The notes under the pieces: generated by a model
The model's input: only the letters and a program-made list of their open reading frames with translations
Databases searched by the model: none
Told to the model about the DNA's origin: nothing
Source: Oscillospiraceae bacterium
GTDB taxonomy: Bacteria; Bacillota; Clostridia; Oscillospirales; Ruminococcaceae
DNA length: 64,000 nt
Assembly (NCBI GenBank): GCA_902363145.1
Contig: CABIZB010000002.1
Location: 186,001 to 250,000 of the forward strand
Direction of reading: 5' to 3'
In this document: one piece after another, positions 9,270 through 19,107 of the stretch
Layout: each line of letters begins with the position of its first letter
Numbering within the stretch: position 1 is the first letter of the stretch
Program-made: the position numbers and the translations under genes

Positions 9270-10469
9270 ATGAAAGAAAAGAGAATATCTTTCGGTCAGG
9301 GACACGGTTCTCTGGCTCACAATAACAGGGAGTTTATGGCGGCGAATGTTGACCCTCTCCGCACTCCGCAAAACATCACCTTCGTGCGTCAGCCGATAGG
9401 CGAAGCATACGATCAGCTTTTTGCTGAATCCACTGCACGTTACAACGCCAAGCAGAAGCGTAATGACCGCAAGGTTCACGGCAGCTATTACGAGCATCTC
9501 TTTGGTGTAAAACCTTGCAACACTGTCCGTACTGCCGCCGACAAACGTAAGAGCTTTTATGAGGACGTTGTGCAGATCGGAAAACGTGAGGATTCGGGAT
9601 ACGGCACTGAGGACTTTCAGCTTGTAGCTGACTGCCTGAAAGAGTACATGGAAGGTTTCCGGAATCGCAATCCAAACTTCTATGTTTTTAACGCTGTTCT
9701 GCACATGGACGAAGCCACCCCGCATCTGCACATCGACTACATTCCTGTCGGTCATTACAAGCGTGGTCAGGACGTTCAGAACGGTATCGCCCAGGCTCTG
9801 AAAGAAATGGGGTATGGCGAGGGTAAGCAGGCTATTGCCCGTTGGCGAGCTGCTGAGGTGGAAGTACTGAATAAAATCTGCCTTGAACATGGTATCAAGC
9901 CACTTGCTCCCGAAAAGGCGAGAGGTACGCTGGAAGTTGAGGAGTACAAGGAACAGCGTCGTCAGGCTGACGAACTGGCAGAGCAGAATGCTCAGGTCAA
10001 AGCGGAACTTGTCGAAAAGCGAGAAATGCTTAAAGCTGTCAAGGAGAAAACTGCTAAACTGGCGGAGATCGACAGCATTGAAACGGGAAAGACCGTGTTC
10101 GGCGGTAAGGTTACAGTGTCACAGGAGGACTGGCAGAACGTCGCCGACCTTGCAAGGAAAGAAGTTGCATCGCAGAAGCAGACAAAGAAGTTCCGTAAGG
10201 AACGCGATGAAGCTGTACGGGAGCGTGATGAACTGAAAGCAAAGCTGTCTGCTGTTTCTTCGGAGCTTGCCACTTACAAGAAAGCTGAGGAGCAGAAAGG
10301 ACTTTTCACCCGTAAAAAGCTGAAAAAGGAAGCGGCACGAATCAGCCGTGAGGACGAGCTATCCCGCAAGTTGAAAAAGGCTGAGGCTTTTATTTCTGCC
10401 TGCGGACTGAGTTCCGACTTTCAGCAGTACAAGTACAACAGCACTACAAGAAAAAACGTGCTGGAATAA
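9270..10469 (+). CDS. MobV-family relaxase (Mob/Pre, plasmid recombination enzyme type)
   Basis: A mobilisation protein of 399 residues that would nick one strand at oriT and pilot it during transfer by a helper conjugation machine. The family motif HMDEATPHLHIDYIP, a histidine triad that holds the metal, lies near residue 150, preceded by the strand with FYVFNAVLHMDE. The C-terminal third is a charged coiled coil (EEYKEQRRQADELAEQNAQ and following). I prefer the ATG at 9270, which has GAAAGGCG upstream, over an in-frame ATG at 9249. No conjugation apparatus is visible, so element 1 appears mobilisable rather than self-transmissible within what is seen. Confidence 0.88.
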   Translation: MKEKRISFGQGHGSLAHNNREFMAANVDPLRTPQNITFVRQPIGEAYDQLFAESTARYNAKQKRNDRKVHGSYYEHLFGVKPCNTVRTAADKRKSFYEDVVQIGKREDSGYGTEDFQLVADCLKEYMEGFRNRNPNFYVFNAVLHMDEATPHLHIDYIPVGHYKRGQDVQNGIAQALKEMGYGEGKQAIARWRAAEVEVLNKICLEHGIKPLAPEKARGTLEVEEYKEQRRQADELAEQNAQVKAELVEKREMLKAVKEKTAKLAEIDSIETGKTVFGGKVTVSQEDWQNVADLARKEVASQKQTKKFRKERDEAVRERDELKAKLSAVSSELATYKKAEEQKGLFTRKKLKKEAARISREDELSRKLKKAEAFISACGLSSDFQQYKYNSTTRKNVLE

Positions 10470-10524
10470 CATATAAACAAGATAGAAAGCAGGGGAAGTA
10501 CCTGCTATGGAGGTTTTTACAACT

Positions 10525-10818
10525 ATGACAACAAGCAGAAAGAACGAGCTTATCGCTCAGCTCGTGAATATCCTGAGTGAACTTATCGAAGCCAATGATC
10601 CCGACCAGGTGTCTGAGGTCAAGTCCGAAGCTGTGGAGATGCTGACCGTCAAGGAGTGTACCGAAGCGGTCAGGGGATTGTCCGAGCATACCGTCCGCAA
10701 GCTCATCAAGCAGGGTAAGCTGCCATATCTGAGAACAGGTGACGGCGTGAACGGCAAGATGCTTATCAATAAGGCAGACTTGCTTGCCTACTTCAACGGA
10801 CAGACAGCAAACAGATAA
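10525..10818 (+). CDS. Excisionase-type helix-turn-helix protein
   Basis: A DNA-binding protein of about 97 residues with an HTH_17/MerR-like domain in its second half (MLTVKECTEAVRGLSEHTVR, KLIKQGKLPYLRTG, LINKADLLAYFNG). It lies between the relaxase and integrase 1 in the position usual for excisionases or recombination directionality factors of tRNA-targeting elements. The start is placed at the ATG at 10525 after GGAGG; an ATG at 10507 is the alternative. The N-terminal helical segment is not needed for DNA binding in simple Xis proteins and may mediate dimerisation. Confidence 0.75.
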   Translation: MTTSRKNELIAQLVNILSELIEANDPDQVSEVKSEAVEMLTVKECTEAVRGLSEHTVRKLIKQGKLPYLRTGDGVNGKMLINKADLLAYFNGQTANR

Positions 10819-10908
10819 ATCTGTACGCTGAGAACTGCGATTTTACGCTGTTTGAGCGTCAACAGACAGAAAATCCACAAACACCACAGAACAAAGGATA
10901 TAGATTTC

Positions 10909-10988
10909 GGCATACTCCCGAAAAAGATAGAAAAAACTCTTGACAAAAGCCCGATAGTGCGCTAACATTAGAGTAACAGGAGTATGCC
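10909..10988 (+). promoter_or_regulatory. Integrase 1 promoter bracketed by a 10-bp inverted repeat
   Basis: TTGACA (10940-10945), 17 bp, TAACAT (10963-10968) lies before integrase 1. It is flanked by GGCATACTCC (10909-10918) and its complement GGAGTATGCC (10979-10988), likely sites for a regulator or for the excisionase. Confidence 0.6.
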
Positions 10989-11022
10989 ATAAAATCTATG
11001 TTGACAGAAAGGGAATCAACTT

Positions 11023-12225
11023 ATGGCTACGATAAGAAAAAGAGGAAACTCCTATCAGATCAGAGTTTCCTGCGGATATGATACATCAGGTAATCAGGTC
11101 GTGCAGACCATGACATGGAAGCCTGCGGACGGTATGAACAAGAAGCAGATCGAGAAAGAGCTTCAGAAGCAGGCTATTCTTTTTGAGGACAAGTGCATGA
11201 AAGGTCAGGTCACGGCGAATATCAAGTTTCAGGACTTCGCCGAGCAGTGGTTTGAAGAATATGCAAAGCTCAACCTCCGCAACACTTCCTATGAGCGTAT
11301 GAAACAGCTCACCGTGAGGGTGTATCCTGCGATCGGACACCTCAGACTTGACAAGATCACCAGCCGTCATATCCAGCAGTTCATCAACGATCTGGCACTT
11401 AACGGCAAAAGCCTGAAAAACGGCAGACCGCTGTCGAGAAAGACAGCCGTTCATCATCTTAGCTTCATCAGCGATGTGTTCAGCTACGCTGTGAAGATGG
11501 AAATGCTCACCGATAACCCCTGCAAGCGTGTTACCGTTCCGAAGGGCGAGAAGAAGGAGAAGGACATCTACACTTTGGAAGAAGTCGCACAGCTCTTTCA
11601 GCTCCTTGAAACCGCACCGCTGAAATACCGCACTTTCTTTACTTTGGCGATATACAGCGGATTCAGACGTGGAGAAATGCTCGGTCTTGAATGGAAGGAC
11701 ATTGACTGGGAGCATAACGTTATCAGCGTCCGCAGGACAAGCAATTACACCGCTTCAAAGGGTATCTACACTGACACTACCAAAACAAAGAAGTCTCAGC
11801 GTTCGCTGAAATTCCCTCAGAGCGTCATAGACTTGCTCCGTGAGTATAAGGCAGAACAGGACAAGGAACGTGAGAAGCTCGATACGAAGTGGCAGGACTA
11901 TGACCGACTGTTCGTGAAGTGGGACGGCAGACCGATGAACAACAACACACCGTATTTCTGGCTGAAAGAATTCTGTGAAGAAAACAATTTCCGTTTCTGT
12001 GATATACACTCCCTGCGACACTTCTATGCCTCGGCTCTCATCAATGAGGGCGTAGACGCAGCCACCGTGTCGGGAGCGTTAGGTCACTCGACGATAACTA
12101 CAACGACTTCTATCTACTGTCATGTGTTTAATCAGGCTCAGGCGAGAGCAGGAGATGCTATCGCATCGGTGCTTGACTTCAAGAAGCTCTCCGATGATAC
12201 CAAAGGACAGCCCGAAGCTATATAA
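11023..12225 (+). CDS. Tyrosine site-specific integrase 1
   Basis: A 400-residue phage-type integrase catalysing recombination between element 1 and the tRNA-Glu gene. Domains in order: an N-terminal arm-binding domain (MATIRKRGNSYQIRVSCGY), a SAM-like core-binding domain (about 65-165), and the catalytic domain with the Arg of YSGFRRGEMLGLEW, the HSLRH box and LGHST ... the tyrosine in TSIYCH. All catalytic residues are present. An attachment-site copy lies 83 bp after the stop. It is a close homologue of integrase 2, sharing long identical stretches such as RPLSRKTAVHHLS versus KPLSRKTAVHHLS, which explains why both elements use the same tRNA. Confidence 0.95.
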   Translation: MATIRKRGNSYQIRVSCGYDTSGNQVVQTMTWKPADGMNKKQIEKELQKQAILFEDKCMKGQVTANIKFQDFAEQWFEEYAKLNLRNTSYERMKQLTVRVYPAIGHLRLDKITSRHIQQFINDLALNGKSLKNGRPLSRKTAVHHLSFISDVFSYAVKMEMLTDNPCKRVTVPKGEKKEKDIYTLEEVAQLFQLLETAPLKYRTFFTLAIYSGFRRGEMLGLEWKDIDWEHNVISVRRTSNYTASKGIYTDTTKTKKSQRSLKFPQSVIDLLREYKAEQDKEREKLDTKWQDYDRLFVKWDGRPMNNNTPYFWLKEFCEENNFRFCDIHSLRHFYASALINEGVDAATVSGALGHSTITTTTSIYCHVFNQAQARAGDAIASVLDFKKLSDDTKGQPEAI

Positions 12226-12268
12226 AGGACAAGTAAAGGACAGAAGCCGTATCAGGGTAAAAAAAGAA

Positions 12269-12300
12269 CTCTCAAATGACGTAATATCGTCATTTGAGAG
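12269..12300 (+). terminator. Hairpin after integrase 1
   Basis: A perfect 13-bp stem CTCTCAAATGACG / CGTCATTTGAGAG with a 6-base loop lies between the integrase stop and the attachment site. It probably ends integrase transcription, though no long T run follows. Confidence 0.6.
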
Positions 12301-12307
12301 CCTTGTG

Positions 12308-12332
12308 TTTGGTGACCCGTACGGGAATTGAA
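12308..12332. other. att: Attachment site copy (3' end of tRNA-Glu)
   Basis: These 25 bp are identical to 37151-37175, which hold the 3' terminal CCA and T-arm part of tRNA-Glu plus two flanking bases. No other tRNA sequence follows, so it is a duplicated att core, not a tRNA gene. It marks the junction between element 1 (left) and element 2 (right). Confidence 0.85.
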
Positions 12333-12378
12333 TTAATCCGCACACCTGATGCGGTCTTTAGTAAAATGCGAAAAAGCC

Positions 12379-12761
12379 CGATTTTGCGGCGTTTTTGAGC
12401 AATGCAATTGTAGTGATTTTAAGCCGATTTCGGTGATTTTTAGCACAAATAAGTGGCAAACAAGTGGTTGAAAGTGGCGCATTTCTACCAGGAAGAGTAC
12501 CGTATGCGTAATGACAGTAGGCGGTCATTTCTCAGAAGCGGTTTATCGAGTGAGGTCATCTACCTTGCGAGGCGGAAGCACAAGTCATGTTAAGCTGATA
12601 TTATATCATTTATTTGTCAGATAGTCAATCATTCAACAATTCATGAAAACATTAATCCTATCATCTTTTGTATGCTTTGCATATATTAGGGGGTATGTTT
12701 TCTACGTTCCAAATCTTAACTGTCCAATAATTTACACCACAAATTTCTGAGAATGTGATAT
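12379..12761 (+). repeat. 383-bp direct repeat, copy R1
   Basis: Colinear with 14992-15374 (constant offset 2613, no gaps, fewer than ten mismatches seen). It contains the paired motif AAGTGGC-AAAC-AAGTGGTTG and the 14-mer GGCGCATTTCTACC at 12476-12489, both of which recur at the integrase 2 end of element 2. It is best read as the left terminal recombination region of the element. Confidence 0.9.
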
Positions 12762-12797
12762 AATACAGATAAAGCAAAATCAGGATGGAGGTACAAT

Positions 12798-13094
12798 ATG
12801 AACTTTGACAATCACAATAACAATGAGGATATGTTTGAAGATTATATGGTGTATAAGATGTCTACAGAAGATACACCCTCCTCATCTGTCAGACACGATT
12901 ATTCCGGCGCAAAGAAAAAGAGTGGCTCAATTTTTGGAGCAGTTATAGGAGCGATACTATTTCTGCTGTTATTAAGTTTTATAATTGAAGCATTTGAGCC
13001 CAGATGTGCAGAACCCGGCTGCAGCAACGAGGTTAGCAGCGAAGGCGATTACTGCACCATACATAGGATGCAGCACAGCTTATGTTTCAGGTGA
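12798..13094 (+). CDS. Small membrane protein with Cys/His knuckle, C-terminus fused to IS debris
   Basis: Up to residue 90 this reads as a real small protein: an acidic start (MNFDNHNNNEDMFEDYM), one transmembrane helix (GAVIGAILFLLLLSFIIEAF), and a short metal-knuckle-like end CAEPGCSNEV ... DYCTIH. Such CxxxxC...C..H tails occur in small clostridial membrane proteins of unknown role. A ribosome site (TGGAGG) precedes the ATG. The last few residues come from the istB remnant that begins near 13067, so the natural C-terminus has been lost at the IS junction. Confidence 0.6.
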   Translation: MNFDNHNNNEDMFEDYMVYKMSTEDTPSSSVRHDYSGAKKKSGSIFGAVIGAILFLLLLSFIIEAFEPRCAEPGCSNEVSSEGDYCTIHRMQHSLCFR

Positions 13095-13258
13095 TCTCCG
13101 AGTGCTATGAGCGCAGGAGCCTCATAATAACCTCCAATCTGGAGTTCTCAGGCTGGAACACGGTGCTTGGCAACAACCGCCTGACGGCGACTCTGATAGA
13201 CCGACTGGTGCATCATTCGTATATTGTGATATTCTCAGGAGAAAGCTACCGCCTGTAG
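13067..13258 (+). pseudogene. C-terminal remnant of IS21-family istB
   Basis: The frame DAAQLMFQVISECYERRSLI, then TSNLEFSGW, LTATLIDRLVHHS and FSGESYRL, then a stop, matches the C-terminal sensor part of IstB ATPases. Walker A and the remaining N-terminal two thirds are absent, and upstream sequence belongs to the small membrane protein. The right end of the same IS follows at 13433-13484. Confidence 0.85.
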
Positions 13259-13432
13259 CAGTCGATGAAGCGTCAGAAAACAGCCCGTAAGAAGTGAGCA
13301 AAGTACCTGAATTTACAAAAAGGGCTCCAAAAATGCAGAACAGGAGCTCGCTAAAGGGCTTCAAAAATACACAACAGGGGCGCTCCATCTATGCGCAAAC
13401 CGAGCCCCCACACGTTAATCTTGTGCTGATTT

Positions 13433-13484
13433 GGCTATGCACTTTTTCGAGCCCCTTTTATGCACTTTCTGCTTGACAAACACA
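13433..13484 (+). repeat. IS21-type terminal repeat (right end), 52 bp
   Basis: A perfect inverted copy of 14532-14583. It holds two internal ATGCACTTT repeats and ends in CTTGACAAACACA, as expected for the multi-repeat ends of an IS21-family element whose istB remnant lies just upstream. Confidence 0.75.
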
Positions 13485-13627
13485 CGGTAAGAGAACGGAA
13501 TATATCGGGGCTTATGAATGAATATAAAGGGAGAGATACTATGAAAAACAGCGTTAAAAGAACAACAGCAGCTATACTGGCGACAATGATGATAGGCACA
13601 GGAATGTATGCACCTATCACCGATCAC
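13485..13627 (+). repeat. Inverted copy of the leader and 5' end of the FN3 protein gene
   Basis: These 143 bp are the reverse complement of 28532-28674 with three differences and no gaps. They carry the upstream region and the first 28 codons of the secreted fibronectin-type III protein. Confidence 0.9.
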
Positions 13628-13636
13628 GGAGCTTGA
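13541..13636 (+). pseudogene. Truncated secreted FN3 protein gene (signal peptide only)
   Basis: The start codon, ribosome site GGGAGAGA and signal-peptide codons (MKNSVKRTTAAILATMMIGT) are those of the gene at 28618. Homology stops after 13627 and a stop codon follows, leaving 31 codons. Confidence 0.8.
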
Positions 13637-13693
13637 CCTTACAGAAGAATACGAGACATATATGAAAGGAAATGATAAAAATGTTAGCACTGA
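13628..13693 (+). pseudogene. C-terminal tail of an unidentified gene
   Basis: In the frame ending at a TGA near 13693 the sequence reads TELDLTEEYETYMKGNDKNV, which looks like a genuine acidic protein end. It starts exactly where the duplicated FN3 leader stops, and overlaps the next start as genes in an operon do. The parent family is unknown. Confidence 0.35.
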
Positions 13694-13950
13694 AAACAGG
13701 TGACAGCTTTTTTGAGATAGATTTTTCACGCAAATGTTATGCGGCAAATCGTTCATCGGTCACGCTGTATAAACTCTGCTTTGAGAGCAGTTATATCAAT
13801 CTCGGCAAGGTCTTTGAGGGAACAATAATGGAGTGCAAGCAGTTTGTGTATGATAATATCGCACACTTTGACAACCCTGCTGAACACTATTTTGGCAATT
13901 ATCCTGCACTTGTGCAGCAGTGCGGGAGTAAGAACAGCTCTGTGTTGTAA
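13681..13950 (+). CDS. Hypothetical protein, 89 aa
   Basis: An unrecognised small globular protein (MLALKTGDSFFEIDFSRKCY ... HYFGNYPALVQQ). The start at 13681 has GAAAGGA 10 bp upstream; an ATG at 13672 is too close to that site. It was probably the last gene of an operon whose upstream member survives only as a tail. No transmembrane or metal motif is visible. Confidence 0.55.
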   Translation: MLALKTGDSFFEIDFSRKCYAANRSSVTLYKLCFESSYINLGKVFEGTIMECKQFVYDNIAHFDNPAEHYFGNYPALVQQCGSKNSSVL

Positions 13951-14137
13951 ATGTAAAAAGCCTAATTAACATTGTCGAAGTCAAGTCGAATTTTTAGTTT
14001 GGTAACAGAACTAAAATACGCATTACAGTCTGATATGTACTGTCTTATAGAGTAAAACATATCGAGACTGAAAAGAACGAGATCGAAAAGCTTAGAAATG
14101 TGGGAACAGAATTGCATAAAAAGATGCTTGAAAAGGG

Positions 14138-14339
14138 TTGACAAAAGCATTGTAATATGATATAATATAATTGTTGAAAGATAACGCACCCCGTTCAGCG
14201 TTGAATAAATGTACGGCATATGATAAATTGCAGCGAGTCTGCTGCGTTCGGACATAAGTCACATAAGGCAGCTATCCTTTTGGCTTCCCCCGACGAAATA
14301 GACCTTTATAGCCTTGCCACTTTCGGCAAGGCTATTTTT
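14138..14339 (+). ncRNA. Strongly promoted short transcript ending in a terminator
   Basis: TTGACA (14138-14143), 17 bp, TATAAT (14161-14166) is a perfect promoter. About 140 nt downstream a terminator TAGCCTTGCC-ACTTTC-GGCAAGGCTA-TTTTT (14309-14339) precedes a small toxin-like frame. This is the layout of type III toxin-antitoxin loci (antitoxin RNA, attenuator, toxin), but I see no clear tandem repeats in the RNA, so a simple leader with an attenuator remains possible. Confidence 0.4.
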
Positions 14340-14360
14340 ATAAGGATAAGTAGCATAATT

Positions 14361-14531
14361 ATGAAAAAGAGTGAGATTGTTGAAGGTTGTTGCTATAAGC
14401 TTGATCCAGTTATTGAAAATCTTGATTTTATAAAGAAATCGACTCAGGACATCTTTTGAAAAACAAAGGGCGACCATATATGGTTGTATTTTGTAATAAA
14501 GAAGATAGCACTATTTGGGTAGCACCGCTAT
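14361..14531 (+). pseudogene. Broken toxin-like gene, possibly ToxN/TenpN/CptN type
   Basis: The first frame gives MKKSEIVEGCCYKLDPVIEN ... STQDIF then a stop at 14457-14459; shifting frame there continues as LKNKGRPYMVVFCNKED and TIWVAPL. The combined pattern, with an N-terminal helical part then an RPY strand and a strand ending in APL, resembles type III endoribonuclease toxins, but the similarity is weak. A frameshift plus interruption by the IS21 end at 14532 makes it non-functional. Confidence 0.3.
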
Positions 14532-14583
14532 TGTGTTTGTCAAGCAGAAAGTGCATAAAAGGGGCTCGAAAAAGTGCATAGCC
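14532..14583 (+). repeat. IS21-type terminal repeat (left end), 52 bp
   Basis: A perfect inverted match to 13433-13484, starting TGTGTTTGTCAAGCAG. It interrupts the toxin-like gene. No istA gene follows, so only the end of this IS copy survives. Confidence 0.75.
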
Positions 14584-14830
14584 CAGTCAGCCTGACCCGA
14601 TCGTCATTTCCTTGGAGGTTCTATGCCACATAACCTGTACAAACTCGCAGAGCTTAACTGTTGTTCAAATTCATCGTTCGTAAATTCCGGTGAGGTCATA
14701 GCGGAATGGTAAAGTTTCTCTGATTTAGCCAAAAGTGTTCGCTGCTCGACGAACCTTTGAAAGATAAAAGAAGCCTATTTTAAGGCGTATTTACGTTGTT
14801 TACCCACCATACGAAAGTGTGTTACTATTT
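14584..14830. other. Gene-free debris
   Basis: No frame with coding character and no hairpin or repeat recognised. It lies between an IS21 end and an integrase remnant and is probably decayed mobile-element sequence. Confidence 0.5.
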
Positions 14831-14935
14831 GGCAAGACGACAACGCTTTCTGTCTGCCGTCATATGTTTCAGGAGTATCAGGTCAAAGCCTGCGACGCTG
14901 TTGCAAACGCTTTGAAATTCAATAGCGGCTCATAA
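14831..14935 (+). pseudogene. C-terminal remnant of a third tyrosine integrase
   Basis: The frame reads GKTTTLSVCRHMFQEYQVKA, then CDAVANALKF and a stop. This aligns with the end of integrase 2 (GTTLNLYSHMFQEARARNCD). The catalytic tyrosine position is altered and everything upstream is missing. It sits just before repeat R2, mirroring the integrase-then-end-region order at both element boundaries. Confidence 0.75.
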
Positions 14936-14991
14936 CAGCAAAAACGAAGTCGGAGCTTCGGATTTACATACTTATTTTGCAGAAAATACTT

Positions 14992-15374
14992 CGATTTTGC
15001 GGCGTTTTTGAGCAATGCAATTGTAGTGATTTTAAGCCGATTTCGGTGATTTTTAGCACAAATAAGTGGCAAACAAGTGGTTGAAAGTGGCGCATTTCTA
15101 CCAGGAAGAGTACCGTATGCGTAATGACAGCAGGCGGTCATTTCCTAGAAGCGGTTTATCGAGTGTGGTCATCTACCTTGCGAGGCAGAAGCACAAGTCA
15201 TGTTAAGCTGATATTATATCATTTATTTGTCAGATAGTCAATCATTCAACAATTCATGAAAACATTAATCCTATCATCTTTTGTATGCTTTGCATATATT
15301 AGGGGGTATGTTTTCTACGTCCCAAATCTTAACTGTCCAATAATTTACGCCACAAATTTCTGAGAATGTGATAT
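14992..15374 (+). repeat. 383-bp direct repeat, copy R2
   Basis: Second copy of 12379-12761, including GGCGCATTTCTACC at 15089-15102. No att core precedes it, so it is likely the relic end of an older element that was inserted at the same place. Confidence 0.9.
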
Positions 15375-15448
15375 TTGAGCAGTAACTTCCTGTACAATTC
15401 TGAACAATACTGTATAGTCCTGTACAATCCCGAAAAATCGTCACTTTT

Positions 15449-15578
15449 CTTGGTAGAAGCCAAAAAAGTCCGAAATCACGCAAAACTGAAAAAATCTGAA
15501 AATCATCAAAACTTGGTAGAAAATCGGTAGACAAACCATTCTACCAAAGTTGGTAGAAAACCAAAAAAGTTGGTAGAA
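15449..15578 (+). repeat. Iteron-like TTGGTAGAA repeats
   Basis: Four direct copies of TTGGTAGAA (15450, 15513, 15550, 15570) and one inverted copy TTCTACCAA (15539) occur in 130 bp of A-rich DNA. The inverted and third copies form the palindrome TTCTACCAA-AG-TTGGTAGAA. Clustered iterons of this kind bind replication initiators or autorepressors of plasmids and integrative elements. Confidence 0.65.
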
Positions 15579-15594
15579 AGCCTGTTGACAAGGA

Positions 15595-15638
15595 TAGCGG
15601 ATAGTGTTTCGTATCGAAGCGCTGTCCGCTATTTTTTT
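15595..15638 (+). terminator. Strong intrinsic terminator or attenuator
   Basis: The stem TAGCGGA ... TCCGCTA with an internal TTCG/CGAA stem is followed by seven T residues. It lies between the iteron cluster (with a TTGACA at 15585-15590) and the next gene, so it could end a leader transcript. Confidence 0.7.
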
Positions 15639-15722
15639 GCCCAAAATTGAATATGTGTACAACGCTTCTCAGCAATGAGGAGCGTTTTTCTTTTTCAGAA
15701 TGAATGTCAAGGAGGTCTTTCT

Positions 15723-16022
15723 ATGCCCAACGCATTACCCGAAGCAAGAGCATTTGATGTGCCTGATTTTTTCAGGTTTCAGAAAAAGGAGCAACGAGAT
15801 GTTCTCGATGCTATGCTCAACAATGAAAACAATGACTACTCTACTGTCGATGAGCTGGCGAAGTCTGACCGGCTGTCGCAGTATTCCTATGAGGTGATCG
15901 GTGATGCCGTCGAGTATCTGACAGGCAGAGGTTTTCTCCATAAGGTCGAGAAGCCTTACGGGTGTGTCTATGCGGTAAACAAGCTGAGGATACCCCATAT
16001 GATGTTCAACTATACTTTGTAA
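15723..16022 (+). CDS. Hypothetical winged-helix-like protein, 99 aa
   Basis: Starts at the ATG at 15723 after AAGGAGG; the longer frame upstream has no ribosome site. The protein (MPNALPEARAFDVPDFFRFQ, then EQRDVLDAMLNN, then IGDAVEYLTGRGFLHKVEKP) has the helix-turn-helix plus wing rhythm of small mobile-element regulators (ARGFLxKxxKPxGxxY). Because it follows the iteron cluster it may act on that region. The 3' end abuts truncated IS3 sequence, so the C-terminus may not be original. Confidence 0.6.
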   Translation: MPNALPEARAFDVPDFFRFQKKEQRDVLDAMLNNENNDYSTVDELAKSDRLSQYSYEVIGDAVEYLTGRGFLHKVEKPYGCVYAVNKLRIPHMMFNYTL

Positions 16023-16332
16023 AGGTCAGAGGTGAGAAAATGGGCGCCTCCCCCAGAAATTCATTCAGTTCCTCCAGCTGCCGATTTTTCTTTTCAAGCT
16101 CTTTTATCCGCTTGTTTGCTTCCTTCAGCTGCTGCGCAAGGCTAAGGGATTCTTCGGGTGTACGAGTGCCGGCACCTGTGTCTATTTCACCGGCTTTGGC
16201 TTTGCTTACCCATGTCCCGATAGTTCCTTTGGGTATGCCAAGCTCCTCGGCTGCCGCCTTATTTCCTATCTCTTTTGCAAGCTTCACCGCTTCTTTTTTG
16301 TATTCCTCACTGTACTGTTTTCCTGTTCCCAT
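16006..16332 (-). pseudogene. IS3-family OrfA, C-terminally truncated
   Basis: The N-terminal helix-turn-helix of an IS3-type transposase (YSEEYKKEAVKLAKEIGNKA, then LGIPKGTIGTWVSKAK) is followed by the leucine-zipper coiled coil (LKEANKRIKELEKKNRQLEE, LNEFL). Normal sequence ends at about 16036, after which unrelated residues follow, and no OrfB is present. The matching IS end is at about 16379-16402 and equals, inverted, the start of the IS copy at 26537. Confidence 0.85.
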
Positions 16333-16378
16333 TCTGAACACAACCTTTCTTCTTTTATTATATTTCGGTTTTGCTGGT

Positions 16379-16402
16379 TGTGTCAAGTTTTATTATACTA
16401 CA
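16379..16402 (-). mobile_element. IS3-family terminal end
   Basis: The inverse complement of 26537-26560. Read on the minus strand it begins TGTAGTATAATAAAACTTGA. It interrupts the 5' part of the resolvase gene on its right. Confidence 0.65.
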
Positions 16403-16449
16403 TCACTTCCTTGTCGCAGTTAGAGCGTGAACAGCTCAAACTTCGTCAG
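16403..16449 (+). pseudogene. Internal fragment of a serine resolvase gene (left of IS21)
   Basis: In frame this reads SLSQLEREQLKLRQ, the end of the resolvase catalytic domain and start of the E-helix. It is truncated on the left by the IS3 end and on the right by IS21 at 16450. The reading continues precisely at 19226 after removing IS21 and one copy of the 5-bp duplication. Confidence 0.8.
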
Positions 16450-16591
16450 TGTATATACCGCTCCCCCAGCCACAGCTGCACGGACATTCTGCCACACCTC
16501 GTCGCTGACTGCCCACGGCACTGCACGGAAAATATGATATACTTGATATGGCACGTCAAAGACGTGACTACATATCAAGGAGGTCTATCAT

Positions 16592-18898
<2,307 letters not shown>

Positions 18899-18899
<1 letters not shown>

Positions 18900-19093
18900 T
18901 GGATAACTATTGTGCTTTCAGTGAAGATCATAAGTGCCTGAAATGGGAGGATTATGAGCTTACCCGTCACGAACTGGAGGAGGCTGATAATCTTTGTCAT
19001 GGCAACTGGATAGAAATTCAGAGGCTGTATGATTACATCGATGAACTCAAAAAGATTCTTGATGAGAACGATATTGAATATCCGGGAATCTGA
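18899..19093 (+). CDS. Small acidic accessory protein within IS21
   Basis: A 64-residue frame whose ATG overlaps the istB stop (TGATG), indicating translational coupling. The sequence is acidic and helical (WEDYELTRHELEEADNLCHG, YDYIDELKKILDEND) with three cysteines. It is followed by the IS terminator. Small third genes are not part of the classical IS21 plan, though several clostridial IS21-like elements appear to carry one; its role is unknown. Confidence 0.65.
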
Positions 19094-19107
19094 TTAGATT
19101 CAACAGG

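Noticed and set aside
12308..12345. A partial tRNA gene next to integrase 1
   Set aside because: Only the 3' quarter is present and no anticodon arm follows; it is an att duplicate.
14361..14459. An intact 32-residue peptide gene
   Set aside because: Coding similarity continues in another frame after the stop, so it is better read as a frameshifted longer gene.
15449..15578. A CRISPR array
   Set aside because: The repeated unit is 9 bp with irregular spacing and mixed orientation; no cas gene is nearby.
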